From Paractinoplanes durhamensis (GTDB lineage Bacteria; Actinomycetota; Actinomycetes; Mycobacteriales; Micromonosporaceae): DNA of 64,000 nt. The translations under genes and the position numbers were made by a program. Where the stretch lies: positions 62,001-126,000 of the forward strand of contig NZ_BOML01000006.1 in assembly GCF_016862175.1 (NCBI RefSeq), in the 5' to 3' direction. Below, one piece after another: positions 45,272 through 53,497 of the stretch (position 1 is the first letter of the stretch; every line of letters begins with the position of its first letter). The notes under the pieces were generated by a model. That model did no database searches, was not told the DNA's origin, and saw nothing but the letters and a program-made list of their open reading frames with translations.

Positions 45272-45749
45272 TACCGGCTCGCGCGGCCCAGATTCGGGTT
45301 CACGTTGAGACGCTAATCCGTGAGACCCATGTCACCGCAAGAGTACGGCCGATGACACCCGCCGGATATGCACGCTTCGTCCCGGTATAACCGAAAAAAT
45401 TTTCCAGGACGCAACATGGGCGGCGCTCGGCCAACGTAGCGCACGACACGATGCTGGCAAAACGCGCTGGAAGTCCCTTTTGAGGCTATTTGCGGCTAAT
45501 TCCCGGCGTGTTTGGGCGCAACTTCGCGAAAAGGGCGTTTTCTCCCGGCACACTCACGACGGCGGCGACACCGCCGGTGCTGCTGACCGGCCCCTCCAGA
45601 CATGGAAAGGGCCGGACCTGGGTAGTGACCGCCCCTGACGGGAGGCCACATCCACGCGGTCGGGAACGGTCCAGCGCCAAGCAGATCGCGGCCTGCCGCC
45701 GCGAACAGGCATCGGGCCTAACCGGCCGACGACACGACTAGGAGGAACC
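45272..45749. other. Divergent intergenic region before DUF5679 gene
   Basis: About 478 bp with no recognisable coding sequence, between the divergent YgjP-like and DUF5679 genes. It contains an A/T-rich patch (GAAAAAATTTTCC at about 45389-45401) and a CCGGCCC / GGGCCGG inverted repeat with a 15-base loop (45587-45615). Promoters for both flanking genes should be here. Confidence 0.6.
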
Positions 45750-45911
45750 GTGGCCGACAACACGTACAACGGCTACTGCGTGAAGTGCAAGGAGAAGCGC
45801 GACTTCCAGGGCACCGTGGAGGTCTCGAAGACCGGCATGAACATGGCGAAGGGCAAGTGCCCCGTCTGTGGCACGACTGTGAACCGGATCCTCGGCAAGG
45901 CCAAGGCCTGA
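45750..45911 (+). CDS. DUF5679 zinc-ribbon protein
   Basis: A 53-aa protein from GTG 45750 with AGGAGG five bases upstream. Two C-x2-C knuckles (Y-C-V-K-C-K and K-C-P-V-C-G) form a zinc ribbon, separated by a basic strand and M-N-M-A-K-G. The C-terminus is basic (K-A-K-A). This fits the short DUF5679 family of actinobacteria. Small size and the very strong ribosome site suggest high expression. Function unknown; nucleic-acid or ribosome association would be a guess from charge and fold. A strong terminator follows, so it is monocistronic. Confidence 0.88.
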   Translation: MADNTYNGYCVKCKEKRDFQGTVEVSKTGMNMAKGKCPVCGTTVNRILGKAKA

Positions 45912-45922
45912 TTCACGCTTAC

Positions 45923-45955
45923 GGGTAGAGCGGTGCCGCGTGCACCGCTCTACCC
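45923..45955 (+). terminator. Terminator after DUF5679 gene
   Basis: A perfect 14-bp stem (GGGTAGAGCGGTGC / GCACCGCTCTACCC) with a five-base loop, eleven bases after the stop codon. Confidence 0.88.
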
Positions 45956-45987
45956 ATAACCGTGTCGAAGCCGACACGTTGAGTAAA

Positions 45988-46070
45988 TGTGGATAGCAGC
46001 ACGAGCCTGTGGATAACTCGCTCATAGCTGTGGACAACCCGCTTCCTGGGCTCGGCGGCCCTGTGGACAA
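45988..46070 (+). promoter_or_regulatory. Cluster of four DnaA-box-like sites
   Basis: Four nonamers in the same orientation within 83 bp: TGTGGATAG (45988), TGTGGATAA (46008), TGTGGACAA (46029) and TGTGGACAA (46062). The second is the exact complement of the canonical DnaA box TTATCCACA; the third and fourth differ from it by one base. They lie just before the ThiF-like gene start and after the DUF5679 terminator. There is no dnaA or dnaN nearby, so this is not the expected origin context. DnaA-controlled transcription or titration is possible. Confidence 0.55.
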
Positions 46071-46109
46071 CCAACTCACTCCGCATGGCATCGGTGACAC
46101 CCTGTCACG

Positions 46110-47096
46110 GTGAACCGCCCCACCCTCATCCCCGGGATCCCCCGCGTCTGGCGCAACGGCGAGCTGCAGATCGGCTCCGATCCGGCCCGGGCGCTGCTGC
46201 TGAGACTCCCCGACAAGCGCGCCGAGCAGGTGCTCGACCTCCTCGACGGCACCCGCTCCGAGAGCCTGGTCGTGTTGCGCGCCGCCGAGCTCGGCGTCCC
46301 GCCCGACATCTCCCGCGCGATGCTGGCGACCCTGCACGACGCCGGCCTGGTGCTTCCCCGCTCGGCTCTGGTGCCACCCGTCGACCGGCTGGCCGGCGAG
46401 GCAGCCGCCCTCGCCCTGCACGGCTCCGGCCCGCCGTCTCATCTGCTGCGCCGCCGAAAAGCCTCCCGAGTGGTGCTGTCCGGTCGGGGCCGGCTCGCCG
46501 CCGGCATCGCGGTGGTGCTGGCCGAGGCGGGCGTCGGGCAGGTGCAACTCGACATCGCCGGCTCGGTCCGCCCGGGCGAGCTGGCCGGCGGACCGCTTCG
46601 CGCCTCCGACATCGGCCGGCCCCGGCGGCAGGCGATCATCGACGCGGTGAAACGCGCCGTACCCGAAATGGGTCATGTCGATCGCCGGTCGACCTCGGCG
46701 CTGCTCATCCAGTTCGACCACGACCAGCCCGTCGGCCTGCTGGCGGCTGCCCTGGCCGCTCGCCGCCAGCCGCACCTCGCCGTCACCATCCGCGAGGGCG
46801 CCGTCGTGATCGGCCCGCTCGTGCCGCTCGCCGGCAAACCCTGCCTCAATTGCCTCGACCTGCACCGGAAGGACCGCGACGCGACCTGGCCCGGCCCGCC
46901 CGCCGCCACCGTTCCGGAGACCTGCGCGGTGACCACCCTGCTGGCCGCGACCGCGTTCGCCGCCGCCGAGGCGCTGACGTTCCTCGACGAGGGCCGTCCG
47001 CAGACCGTCGGCGCCACCGTCGAGCTCACCGGTCCGGGCCGGGTCCGGCGCCGCACCTGGCCGCCGCATCCGGGCTGTTCGTGTGCCCGGACATGA
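46110..47096 (+). CDS. ThiF/TOMM cyclodehydratase-like E1 protein
   Basis: A 328-aa protein from GTG 46110. Residues 1-85 resemble the winged-helix peptide-clamp region of TOMM E1-like proteins. A Rossmann-type segment with S-G-R-G-R-L-A-A-G-I-A near 118-128 follows. Zinc-type cysteines appear as P-C-L-N-C-L-D near 245-248 and the C-terminal G-C-S-C-A (324-326). It corresponds by synteny to M. tuberculosis Rv3196. Canonical E1 enzymes adenylate a C-terminus and need an intact ATP site, which is weak here, so it may be a binding scaffold. No YcaO gene is in the window. About 98 bp separate it from the ABC1 kinase gene on the same strand. Confidence 0.75.
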   Translation: MNRPTLIPGIPRVWRNGELQIGSDPARALLLRLPDKRAEQVLDLLDGTRSESLVVLRAAELGVPPDISRAMLATLHDAGLVLPRSALVPPVDRLAGEAAALALHGSGPPSHLLRRRKASRVVLSGRGRLAAGIAVVLAEAGVGQVQLDIAGSVRPGELAGGPLRASDIGRPRRQAIIDAVKRAVPEMGHVDRRSTSALLIQFDHDQPVGLLAAALAARRQPHLAVTIREGAVVIGPLVPLAGKPCLNCLDLHRKDRDATWPGPPAATVPETCAVTTLLAATAFAAAEALTFLDEGRPQTVGATVELTGPGRVRRRTWPPHPGCSCART

Positions 47097-47194
47097 GAAT
47101 TATCGGGCCTCTTCGATCGGACTTTTTGCACATCTGGGGGCGAAGGCCGCCTAGCCGGGCGGCCACTCGGCAAACCGTCGGTCACAATGATCGG

Positions 47195-48541
47195 GTGACC
47201 GACATTCCGCGTCGTGCTGCGTCCCGCACCGCGAAACTGGCAGCGCTGCCCCTGGGGTTCGCCGGGCGCGCCGCCCTGGGGCTGGGCAAACGCGCGGTCG
47301 GGATCGCCTCCGACGTCATCTCCGCCGACATCCAGCAGCGCACCGCCGAGCAGTTGTTCAGCGTGCTCGGCCAGCTCAAGGGCGGGGCGATGAAGTTCGG
47401 GCAGGCACTGTCCGTCTTCGAGGCCGCGCTGCCCGAGGAGATGGCCGGGCCCTATCGGCAGGCCCTCACCAAGCTGCAGGAGGCCGCGCCGCCGATGCCG
47501 GTGGCCAGCCTGCACAAGGCCCTCGCCGAGCAGCTGGGCCCCGACTGGCGGGAGAAATTCGCCGAGTTCGACGACAGCCCGGCCGCCGCGGCCAGCATCG
47601 GCCAGGTGCACAAGGCGCTGTGGAAACTGCCACCGGCTCGGAAGAACGCGAAGCCCAAGACCATCCAGGTCGCGGTGAAGGTGCAATACCCGGGGGCCGG
47701 CGAGGCGCTGCTGTCCGACCTCAAGCAGCTGTCCCTGCTGGCCGGCATGTTCAAGATCATTCAGCCGGGCATGGACATCAAGCCGCTGCTGGCCGAGCTC
47801 CGGGCGCGCATCACCGAAGAGCTCGACTACGCGATGGAGGCGGCGACCCAGACGGCCTTCGCCACCGCGTTCGCGGGTGACGACGAGATCTTCGTGCCGC
47901 GGGTCATCGCGTCGGCCCCGCGGGTGCTGATCACCGAATGGGTCGACGGCACCCCGCTGGCCAAGGTGATCAGCGAGGGCACCCAGGAGGAGCGGGACGA
48001 GGCCGGGCGGCTCATGGCCACCCTGCACTTCTCGGCGCCGGCCCGGGCCGGGCTGCTGCACGCCGACCCGCACCCCGGCAACTTCCGCATCCTGCCCGAC
48101 GGGCGGCTCGGCGTGATCGACTTCGGCGCGGTGGCCCGGCTGCCCGAGGGCCACCCCGAGCCGGTCGGCCGGCTGGTCCGGCTGGCCCTCGACGGGGACG
48201 CCCAGGGTGTGGCCGACGGGCTGCGCGACGAGGGCTTCATCAAGCCGGACGACGAGATCGACGCCGAGGCGGTGCTGACGTTCCTGCGCCCGATGATCGA
48301 GCCGATCGCGGTCGACGAGTTCCGGTTCTCCCGCAGCTGGCTGCGCGGCGAAGCGACCCGGTTGACCAGCCCGAAGTCCCCGGCCTACCAACTGAGCCGA
48401 AAGCTCAACCTGCCCCCTTCCTACCTCTTGATCCACCGCGTGACGCTGGGCTCGATCGGGGTGCTCTGCCAACTGGAGGCCGAGGCCCCCTACCGCGCGA
48501 TCGTCGAGAAGTGGCTGCCCGGGTTCGCCCCGGTCGGGTGA
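47195..48541 (+). CDS. ABC1/UbiB-family atypical kinase
   Basis: A 448-aa protein from GTG 47195. It has the family motifs: K-x-G-Q as K-F-G-Q-A-L-S near 65, the Ala-rich A-A-A-A-S-I-G-Q-V-H nucleotide loop near 135, the V-A-V-K-V-Q-Y-P-G lysine, the catalytic H-A-D-P-H-P-G-N-F near 290 and the metal-binding V-I-D-F-G. Length is typical. Corresponds to M. tuberculosis Rv3197 and keeps its position near whiB7. Family knowledge: bacterial UbiB-like proteins are ATPases linked to quinone or lipid metabolism; in mycobacteria this member has been connected with macrolide response. Its promoter may lie in the 98-bp gap. Confidence 0.92.
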   Translation: MTDIPRRAASRTAKLAALPLGFAGRAALGLGKRAVGIASDVISADIQQRTAEQLFSVLGQLKGGAMKFGQALSVFEAALPEEMAGPYRQALTKLQEAAPPMPVASLHKALAEQLGPDWREKFAEFDDSPAAAASIGQVHKALWKLPPARKNAKPKTIQVAVKVQYPGAGEALLSDLKQLSLLAGMFKIIQPGMDIKPLLAELRARITEELDYAMEAATQTAFATAFAGDDEIFVPRVIASAPRVLITEWVDGTPLAKVISEGTQEERDEAGRLMATLHFSAPARAGLLHADPHPGNFRILPDGRLGVIDFGAVARLPEGHPEPVGRLVRLALDGDAQGVADGLRDEGFIKPDDEIDAEAVLTFLRPMIEPIAVDEFRFSRSWLRGEATRLTSPKSPAYQLSRKLNLPPSYLLIHRVTLGSIGVLCQLEAEAPYRAIVEKWLPGFAPVG

Positions 48542-48566
48542 CCTCGGGACGGCTCGTCATGATTCG

Positions 48567-49862
48567 ATGAGGGGCATGGACGCCACGGGCCACATCGAAG
48601 ATCTTGGAAGCTTTATCTCGGCGTCGCCGAGTTCCTACCATGCGGCGGCCGAGGTGGCCCGCCGGCTCGGCGAAGCCGGCTACGCCACGCTCGACGAGGC
48701 GGCCGACTGGCGGGAGATCGTGCGGCCCGGCGCCCGGCTGGTGCTGGTCCGCGACGGCGCGGTGATCGCCCTCGCGCTGCCGGCCGATGCCGGACCGGCC
48801 ACCCCGTTCCGGATCCTCGGCGCGCACACCGACTCGCCGACGTTCAAGCTCAAGCCCCGGCCGGCGCTGTCCGCGCACGGCTGGCTGCAGGCCGGCGTCG
48901 AGGTGTACGGCGGGCCGATCCTCGCCTCCTGGTTCGACCGGGAGCTGGAGTTCGCGGGCCGGCTCGTCGACCGTGACGGCACCGTCCACCTGGTCCGGAC
49001 CGGGCCGTTCGCCCGCATCCCGCACCTGGCCATCCACCTCGACCGCGAGGTCAACTCGTCGTTCGCGCCCGACAAGCAGCGCGACATCCAGCCGGTGTTC
49101 GGCGTCTCCGGCCCGGACGTGCTCACCCACCTGGCCCGGCTGGCCGGCCTCTCGTCGGCGCACGACGTGGCCGGCTTCGACGTGATGTCGGTGGATTCGG
49201 CGGCACCGACCCGGTTCGGCGCGGACCGGACGCTGTTCGCCGCCGCCCGGCTGGACAACCTGTCCTCGGTGCACGCCGGGGTGACCGCCCTGCTCCGGGC
49301 TGGGGACGGGCGGGCTGGGGACGGGCCGGTGATCGCGGTGCTGGCCGCTTTCGACCACGAGGAGCTCGGCTCGGAGAGCCGTTCCGGCGCCGCCGGGCCG
49401 CTGCTCTCCGACGTCCTGGAGCGGGTCTCGGCCGCGCTCGGCGGGCAACGCGAAGACCTGGTCCGGGCCATTTTCGGCTCGTGGTTGCTCTCCGCCGACG
49501 CCGGCCACGCCATCCACCCCAATCGTGGGGAGCGCCACGACCCGGCCAACCGCCCGGTCGTCGGCGGCGGCCCGCTGCTGAAACTCAACGCCAACCAGCG
49601 CTACACGACCGACGCGGTCGGCGCCGCGCTGTGGGCCCGCACCTGCGACAAGGCGGGTGTCCCGTTCCAGGAGTTCGTCTCCAACAACGCCATCCCGTGC
49701 GGCTCCACGATCGGCCCGATCAGCGCCACCCGCATCGGCATCCCGACCCTGGACGTCGGCACGCCGCTGCTCTCCATGCACTCGGCCCGGGAGCTGTGCC
49801 ACGTCGACGACCCGGCCTATCTGTCCGCCGCGGCCGAGGTCTTCTTCACCGGCCTGCCCTGA
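48567..49862 (+). CDS. apeB: M18-family aspartyl aminopeptidase
   Basis: A 431-aa protein; ATG 48567 or ATG 48576, with the second directly after AGGGGC. The M18 metal ligands are visible: G-A-H-T-D-S-P near 90, A-R-L-D-N-L near 230, D-H-E-E near 268, S-A-D-A-G-H-A near 310 and the C-terminal S-M-H-S-A-R-E-L-C near 400. Length matches the family (420-450). It removes N-terminal Asp/Glu from peptides in the cytoplasm as a di-zinc dodecamer. A short in-frame duplication encodes R-A-G-D-G-R-A-G-D-G near 250. It starts 25 bp after the ABC1 kinase stop and may be co-transcribed. Confidence 0.93.
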   Translation: MRGMDATGHIEDLGSFISASPSSYHAAAEVARRLGEAGYATLDEAADWREIVRPGARLVLVRDGAVIALALPADAGPATPFRILGAHTDSPTFKLKPRPALSAHGWLQAGVEVYGGPILASWFDRELEFAGRLVDRDGTVHLVRTGPFARIPHLAIHLDREVNSSFAPDKQRDIQPVFGVSGPDVLTHLARLAGLSSAHDVAGFDVMSVDSAAPTRFGADRTLFAAARLDNLSSVHAGVTALLRAGDGRAGDGPVIAVLAAFDHEELGSESRSGAAGPLLSDVLERVSAALGGQREDLVRAIFGSWLLSADAGHAIHPNRGERHDPANRPVVGGGPLLKLNANQRYTTDAVGAALWARTCDKAGVPFQEFVSNNAIPCGSTIGPISATRIGIPTLDVGTPLLSMHSARELCHVDDPAYLSAAAEVFFTGLP

Positions 49863-49951
49863 AGATCCGCCCGCCCTGAATCGCGCCGCCCGGAACCCGG
49901 TCGTCTGAAGGCGCCTGAAGGCCCGCCGCCCGAAAGGCGGCCGCACAAAGC

Positions 49952-49988
49952 AAAGGCCCGTCCGCGCCAGAAGCACGGACGGGCCTTT
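49952..49988. terminator. Bidirectional terminator between apeB and the whiB7 unit
   Basis: A perfect 13-bp stem (AAAGGCCCGTCCG / CGGACGGGCCTTT) with an eleven-base loop; the T and A ends suit both strands. It lies between convergent genes. Confidence 0.88.
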
Positions 49989-50018
49989 CAGGTTGGTCTC
50001 GCTATGTGTTGTCGGGGA

Positions 50019-50165
50019 TCAGTAGCGCCCGCCACCCAGTTCGCGCGAGGCCCGGTGCTGGGCCTGCATTGCTACCAGACGAGCGGGGCGGTGCGCCTCA
50101 GGTGTGTAGTCACGCTGAGGCCGAGGCATTCGAGCCCGGGACAACGCTTCGTGGAGAAGTCTCAT
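50019..50165 (-). CDS. Small basic protein downstream of whiB7
   Basis: A 48-aa protein if started at ATG 50165, with GGAG eight bases upstream. A GTG at 50252, five bases after the whiB7 stop, would give 77 aa. The sequence starts M-R-L-L-H-E-A-L-S-R-A-R-M and is rich in Arg, His and Gln. It resembles the short helical proteins common in actinobacterial genomes that begin with a similar L-H-E-x-L-x-R-x-R-M motif. No function known. It would be co-transcribed with whiB7 and end at the bidirectional terminator. Confidence 0.6.
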   Translation of the reverse strand: MRLLHEALSRARMPRPQRDYTPEAHRPARLVAMQAQHRASRELGGGRY

Positions 50166-50257
50166 CTTGCTGGCTCCAGTCGTATTCATTTCGATGCTCG
50201 GCTTTCGGGTTGCGGCCTGGTCGGCCTCGGGGAGGGCGATGGTGCTGTTCACGTTGA

Positions 50258-50620
50258 TCAGGCCGCCAGGCGAACCTGGTTGCGGGACTCGAGACCGTTA
50301 GCGGCGAGCCGCTCCTCGACCTCGACAGCGAGCTCGGCGTCACGCGCCACGTCCGCCTTACGCGGACGGCCACGCGGCCGCTTGCGGGGAACCACGGCAC
50401 CCCGCTCGAAGATCTCGCCACCCCAGACACCCCAGGGCTCGTTCCGCTCGACCGCGCCGGCCAGGCACTCCACACGCAGCGGGCACTCCCCGCAGAGCGA
50501 CTTGGCCAACTCCAGCTGGGCCGGGGAGTCCGAGAACCAAAGATCCGGGTCGAACTTCCGGCAGGGCAGGTTTGCCTCGATGTCGACGCTCACGTCGATC
50601 GGGGCCAGCGCCAGACTCAT
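50258..50620 (-). CDS. whiB7: WhiB7 transcriptional regulator
   Basis: A 120-aa protein from ATG 50620. The iron-sulfur cysteines are C20, C43, C46 and C52 (C-x22-C-x2-C-x5-C), followed by the G-V-W-G-G-E turn (64-69) and a C-terminal AT-hook R-G-R-P-R (83-87), which separates WhiB7 from other WhiB proteins. Family knowledge: WhiB7 binds SigA and AT-rich DNA upstream of -35 elements and induces intrinsic resistance to ribosome-targeting antibiotics. It sits next to uvrD2, as in M. tuberculosis. A long leader with a candidate ORF and a strong terminator (50695-50737) points to attenuation control. An extra C-terminal tail of about 30 residues follows the hook. Confidence 0.95.
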   Translation of the reverse strand: MSLALAPIDVSVDIEANLPCRKFDPDLWFSDSPAQLELAKSLCGECPLRVECLAGAVERNEPWGVWGGEIFERGAVVPRKRPRGRPRKADVARDAELAVEVEERLAANGLESRNQVRLAA

Positions 50621-50694
50621 AAAGCCCGGTCACCTCTCTCTTCTTCAGCGATCTTCTGGATCGTCGTTTCGTACCGACCGGCTGGTGAGCCGGC

Positions 50695-50737
50695 AAAAAA
50701 ATTAAGGCCGCGGGACCCTGTACGGGTTCCGCGGCCT
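50695..50737 (-). promoter_or_regulatory. Transcription attenuator in the whiB7 leader
   Basis: On the minus strand a hairpin (AGGCCGCGG...CCGCGGCCT, with GGG/CCC near a five-base loop and one mismatch) is followed by TAATTTTTTT, an unusually canonical intrinsic terminator for this genome. It ends 75 bp before the whiB7 ATG, after the leader ORF. Family knowledge: whiB7 is controlled by a leader uORF and conditional terminator in mycobacteria and streptomycetes. Confidence 0.85.
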
Positions 50738-50751
50738 CGAGGTGAGCCGGA

Positions 50752-50769
50752 GGTCTGGTTTACCAGACC
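50752..50769. repeat. Inverted repeat overlapping the leader ORF stop
   Basis: Perfect 8-base arms GGTCTGGT and ACCAGACC separated by two bases, covering the last codons and stop of the whiB7 leader ORF. It could form an alternative structure that competes with the terminator stem when a ribosome stalls; this is inference. Confidence 0.5.
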
Positions 50770-51155
50770 GGCCTTCCTCGAGGCGGGACTCCGCTGCCAC
50801 CATCCGCGTAACGCTTCTTGGAGGAGTTGGAGCCCTTGAACCCAGTGGTGCCATTGATTTCGTCGCTAAGCGTCAGGACCCGAACCAGCTCGGCCTGGAC
50901 CTGGACCTGGTGCACCCGCGAAGCCGGAGCCCGCTCGGCAGCCAGAACGGCCACCGGACGCACTGCTTTGCCCGAAATCGGAGCCCGCTCGGCGGACCGC
51001 ACCTCAGCCGCCGGAGCGACTGGTGCCATCAGCAGGGCGGGGGCCCACTCGGAAACCGGCGCTGCCACCGGAGCGGCAGAAATCGGCAACAGAGCGGACG
51101 GAGCGCACGCACGGGTCAGCGGCAGCGACGGCTGCGTCATCATGTAGATCTCCAT
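50760..51155 (-). CDS. Candidate leader ORF of whiB7
   Basis: A 131-aa open frame from ATG 51155, with a near-perfect GGAGGAGGT seven bases upstream, so translation is likely. The product is rich in Ala, Pro and Arg with repeated A-E-R-A-P-x-S units, has no recognisable domain, and ends R-G-R-P-V-W. Third positions are less GC-rich than in neighbouring genes. It lies between uvrD2 and the attenuator, in the position of the regulatory uORF of other whiB7 leaders. Known uORFs are usually much shorter, so only its translation, not its product, may matter. Alternatively it is an independent gene. Confidence 0.5.
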   Translation of the reverse strand: MEIYMMTQPSLPLTRACAPSALLPISAAPVAAPVSEWAPALLMAPVAPAAEVRSAERAPISGKAVRPVAVLAAERAPASRVHQVQVQAELVRVLTLSDEINGTTGFKGSNSSKKRYADGGSGVPPRGRPVW

Positions 51156-51278
51156 CTCTGCCACCTCCTCCATTCGCGATGCACTCGTAGTTTGTTTTGC
51201 CTTGTAGAGCATGCCGCTCGCCAAGGTGTGCACTGAGGCTATGCCTGCCGCGCAAGCGAGGGCAAACGAATTAACCGA

Positions 51279-53429
51279 CTAGTTTTCAAAGTTTTTTGAC
51301 GAGGCTTCGGCGGGTGCCGCGCCACCCACGAGAGCGAAGACCGCGGCACCGTACTGACCGAGCTTTCGCGGCCCGATCCCGGCGATCGCCAGCAACTCGG
51401 CCGGGTTGGCCGGGCGCCGCTCCGCCATCGCCACCAGAGTCGCATCGGTGAAAACAACATATGCAGGGACTTTGAGCCCGGCCGCGGTCTCCGCCCGCCA
51501 GGCCGTGAAACGGTCCAGCAGGTCCTGATCGAGGTCGGACGGGCAGGTCGGGCACCGGCCCATCTTGCGGTCGGCACCGCCCAGCAGGGCGGCCCCGCAG
51601 ATGCGGCAGGACGACACCTGAGAACGCTTTCGGTCGGGTTTCCGACTCCGGTCGGCGCCGGCTCGCTCGGTGGGCGAATGGCGCTCGAGCTGCGGAAGGA
51701 AGCGGCAGGGCCGGCGCGCCCGGCCGCTGCCGGACCGGGTCTGGCCGTAGGAGAGCCAGAGCCACTCGCGGGCCCGGGTCACTCCGACATAGAGCAGGCG
51801 GCGCTCCTCCTCCAACTGCTCCGGCGTCTTCGCATACGTCGTCGGGAGCGTGCCGTCGGCGAGACCGACCAGGAAGACCGCATCCCACTCCAGGCCCTTG
51901 GCCGAGTGAAGTGAGGCGAGCGTCACGCCGGCGACCGTGGGCGCGTGCTGCTGGTCGGCCCGGCGGGCCAGCTCGTCGTTGAAGGCGGTCAGCGTGACGT
52001 CCCGCTGGACGGCGCCGGCCTGCCCGATCGGCTCGAAGGCGGGTGCTTTCGCATACTCCTCGGCCAGCGTGACCAGGGCCGCGAGTGCCTCCCACTGCTC
52101 GCGCGCCGCACCGCCGGGCGGGGGTTGCTCGCGCGACCACCCGGTCGCCGCCAGCCCTTCGACCACCGCCTGCACCAGCGGGGTCTCGCCGGGCGTGGAC
52201 CGCACCGCCGCGCGCAACGCGATCATCGCCTGCCGCACCTCGGGCCGCTCGAAGAACCGCTCGGCGCCGCGCACCAAGTAGGGCACCTCGGCCTCGGCCA
52301 GCGCCTCCTCGTAGACCTCGGACTGCGCGTTGATCCGGAACAGCACGGCGATCTCGCTGGCCGGGGTGCCGCCGGCGATCAGCTCGCGGCAGCGGCGCGC
52401 CACCGCGGCGGCCTCGCCCGCCTCGTCCGGGAAGATCTTCAGCTCCGGCTCGGCGCCGGGCGGGCGCTGGCCGACCAGCTCCAGACGCAGCCGGGCCTCG
52501 TTGCCGCGGGCCTGCCGGATCACCGCGTTGGCCAGGCCGACCACCTGCGGGGTGGAGCGGTAGTCGCGGACCAGGCGGATCACCACGGCGTCGCGCCGCT
52601 GCCGCGGGAAGTCGATCAGATAGCTCGCGGTGGCGCCGGTGAACGAGTAAATCGTCTGGCTGGCGTCGCCGACCACGGTGAGGTCGTTGCGGCCGCCCAG
52701 CCAGGCGTCGAGCAGGCGCTGCTGGAGGGGGTTGACGTCCTGATATTCGTCCACCACGAAGTGCCGATACTGCGCCCGGATCTCCTCGCCGACATCCGGG
52801 TGCTCCTCGATGCCCCAGACCGCGGCCCGCAGCATGTCCTCGAAGTCGATCACGCCCTGGCGGCGCTTGAGCGTCTCGTAGGCCGCGAAGACCTCGGCGA
52901 CCTTGGCCGGGTCGTGCGGCGGCTCCCGGTGGGCCTTGGTGGCGGCCACCACATACTCCCCCGGCTCGACCAGCGACGACTTCGCCCACTCGATCTCGCC
53001 GGCCAGGTCGCGGGCGCCGGTGCGGTCGGCGCGCAGCCCGGCCTTGGCCGCGGCCAGGCCGACCATCCGGACCTTCGACTCGATCAGCTCGGGCATCGAC
53101 CGGCCCTCGAGCAGCCGGGACGCGAAATAGCGGACCTGGCGCAGGGCGGCCGCGTGGAATGTGCGCGCCTGCACGCCGGTGGCGCCGAGCGCGCCGAGCC
53201 GGGCCCGCATCTCGGCGGCGGCTCGCGCGGTGAACGTGACCGCCAGCACGTGCCGGGGGCTGATCTCGCCGGTCAGCGTCCGGTAGGCGATGCGGTGGGT
53301 GATCGCCCGGGTCTTGCCGGTGCCGGCGCCGGCGAGGATGCAGACCGGACCGGCCGGAGCGGTCACCACCGTCCGCTGTTCCGGATCGAGCCCGGCCAGC
53401 ACCGCATCACTCAGCACGGTGGGAATCAT
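51279..53429 (-). CDS. uvrD2: ATP-dependent DNA helicase UvrD2
   Basis: A 716-aa superfamily 1 helicase from ATG 53429. Walker A is A-G-A-G-T-G-K-T (33-40), motif II is V-D-E-Y-Q-D, motif III contains V-G-D-A-S-Q-T-I-Y, motif V is S-L-H-S-A-K-G-L-E-W-D, and motif VI is Y-V-G-V-T-R-A-R. A tetracysteine motif (C-R-I-C, then C-P-T-C) near 605-630 links to a C-terminal HRDC domain at about 640-716, the arrangement of actinobacterial UvrD2 (Rv3198c). It unwinds DNA 3'-to-5' in repair and is essential in mycobacteria. Divergent from the mycoredoxin gene across 68 bp and upstream of the whiB7 leader on the same strand. Confidence 0.95.
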   Translation of the reverse strand: MIPTVLSDAVLAGLDPEQRTVVTAPAGPVCILAGAGTGKTRAITHRIAYRTLTGEISPRHVLAVTFTARAAAEMRARLGALGATGVQARTFHAAALRQVRYFASRLLEGRSMPELIESKVRMVGLAAAKAGLRADRTGARDLAGEIEWAKSSLVEPGEYVVAATKAHREPPHDPAKVAEVFAAYETLKRRQGVIDFEDMLRAAVWGIEEHPDVGEEIRAQYRHFVVDEYQDVNPLQQRLLDAWLGGRNDLTVVGDASQTIYSFTGATASYLIDFPRQRRDAVVIRLVRDYRSTPQVVGLANAVIRQARGNEARLRLELVGQRPPGAEPELKIFPDEAGEAAAVARRCRELIAGGTPASEIAVLFRINAQSEVYEEALAEAEVPYLVRGAERFFERPEVRQAMIALRAAVRSTPGETPLVQAVVEGLAATGWSREQPPPGGAAREQWEALAALVTLAEEYAKAPAFEPIGQAGAVQRDVTLTAFNDELARRADQQHAPTVAGVTLASLHSAKGLEWDAVFLVGLADGTLPTTYAKTPEQLEEERRLLYVGVTRAREWLWLSYGQTRSGSGRARRPCRFLPQLERHSPTERAGADRSRKPDRKRSQVSSCRICGAALLGGADRKMGRCPTCPSDLDQDLLDRFTAWRAETAAGLKVPAYVVFTDATLVAMAERRPANPAELLAIAGIGPRKLGQYGAAVFALVGGAAPAEASSKNFEN

Positions 53430-53497
53430 GGCACTCGGGTCTGACGTTATGTCGCAAGGCGGAGTGCCATGTGACCCAGCCGAAGGGAACCTGACCG

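Noticed and set aside
45988..46070. Chromosome origin
   Set aside because: Only four DnaA-box-like sites and no dnaA, dnaN, gyrB or AT-rich unwinding element nearby.
46085..48541. An 818-codon frame spanning the ThiF-like and ABC1 genes
   Set aside because: Its first 370 codons are an off-frame reading of the ThiF-like gene; the kinase starts at GTG 47195.
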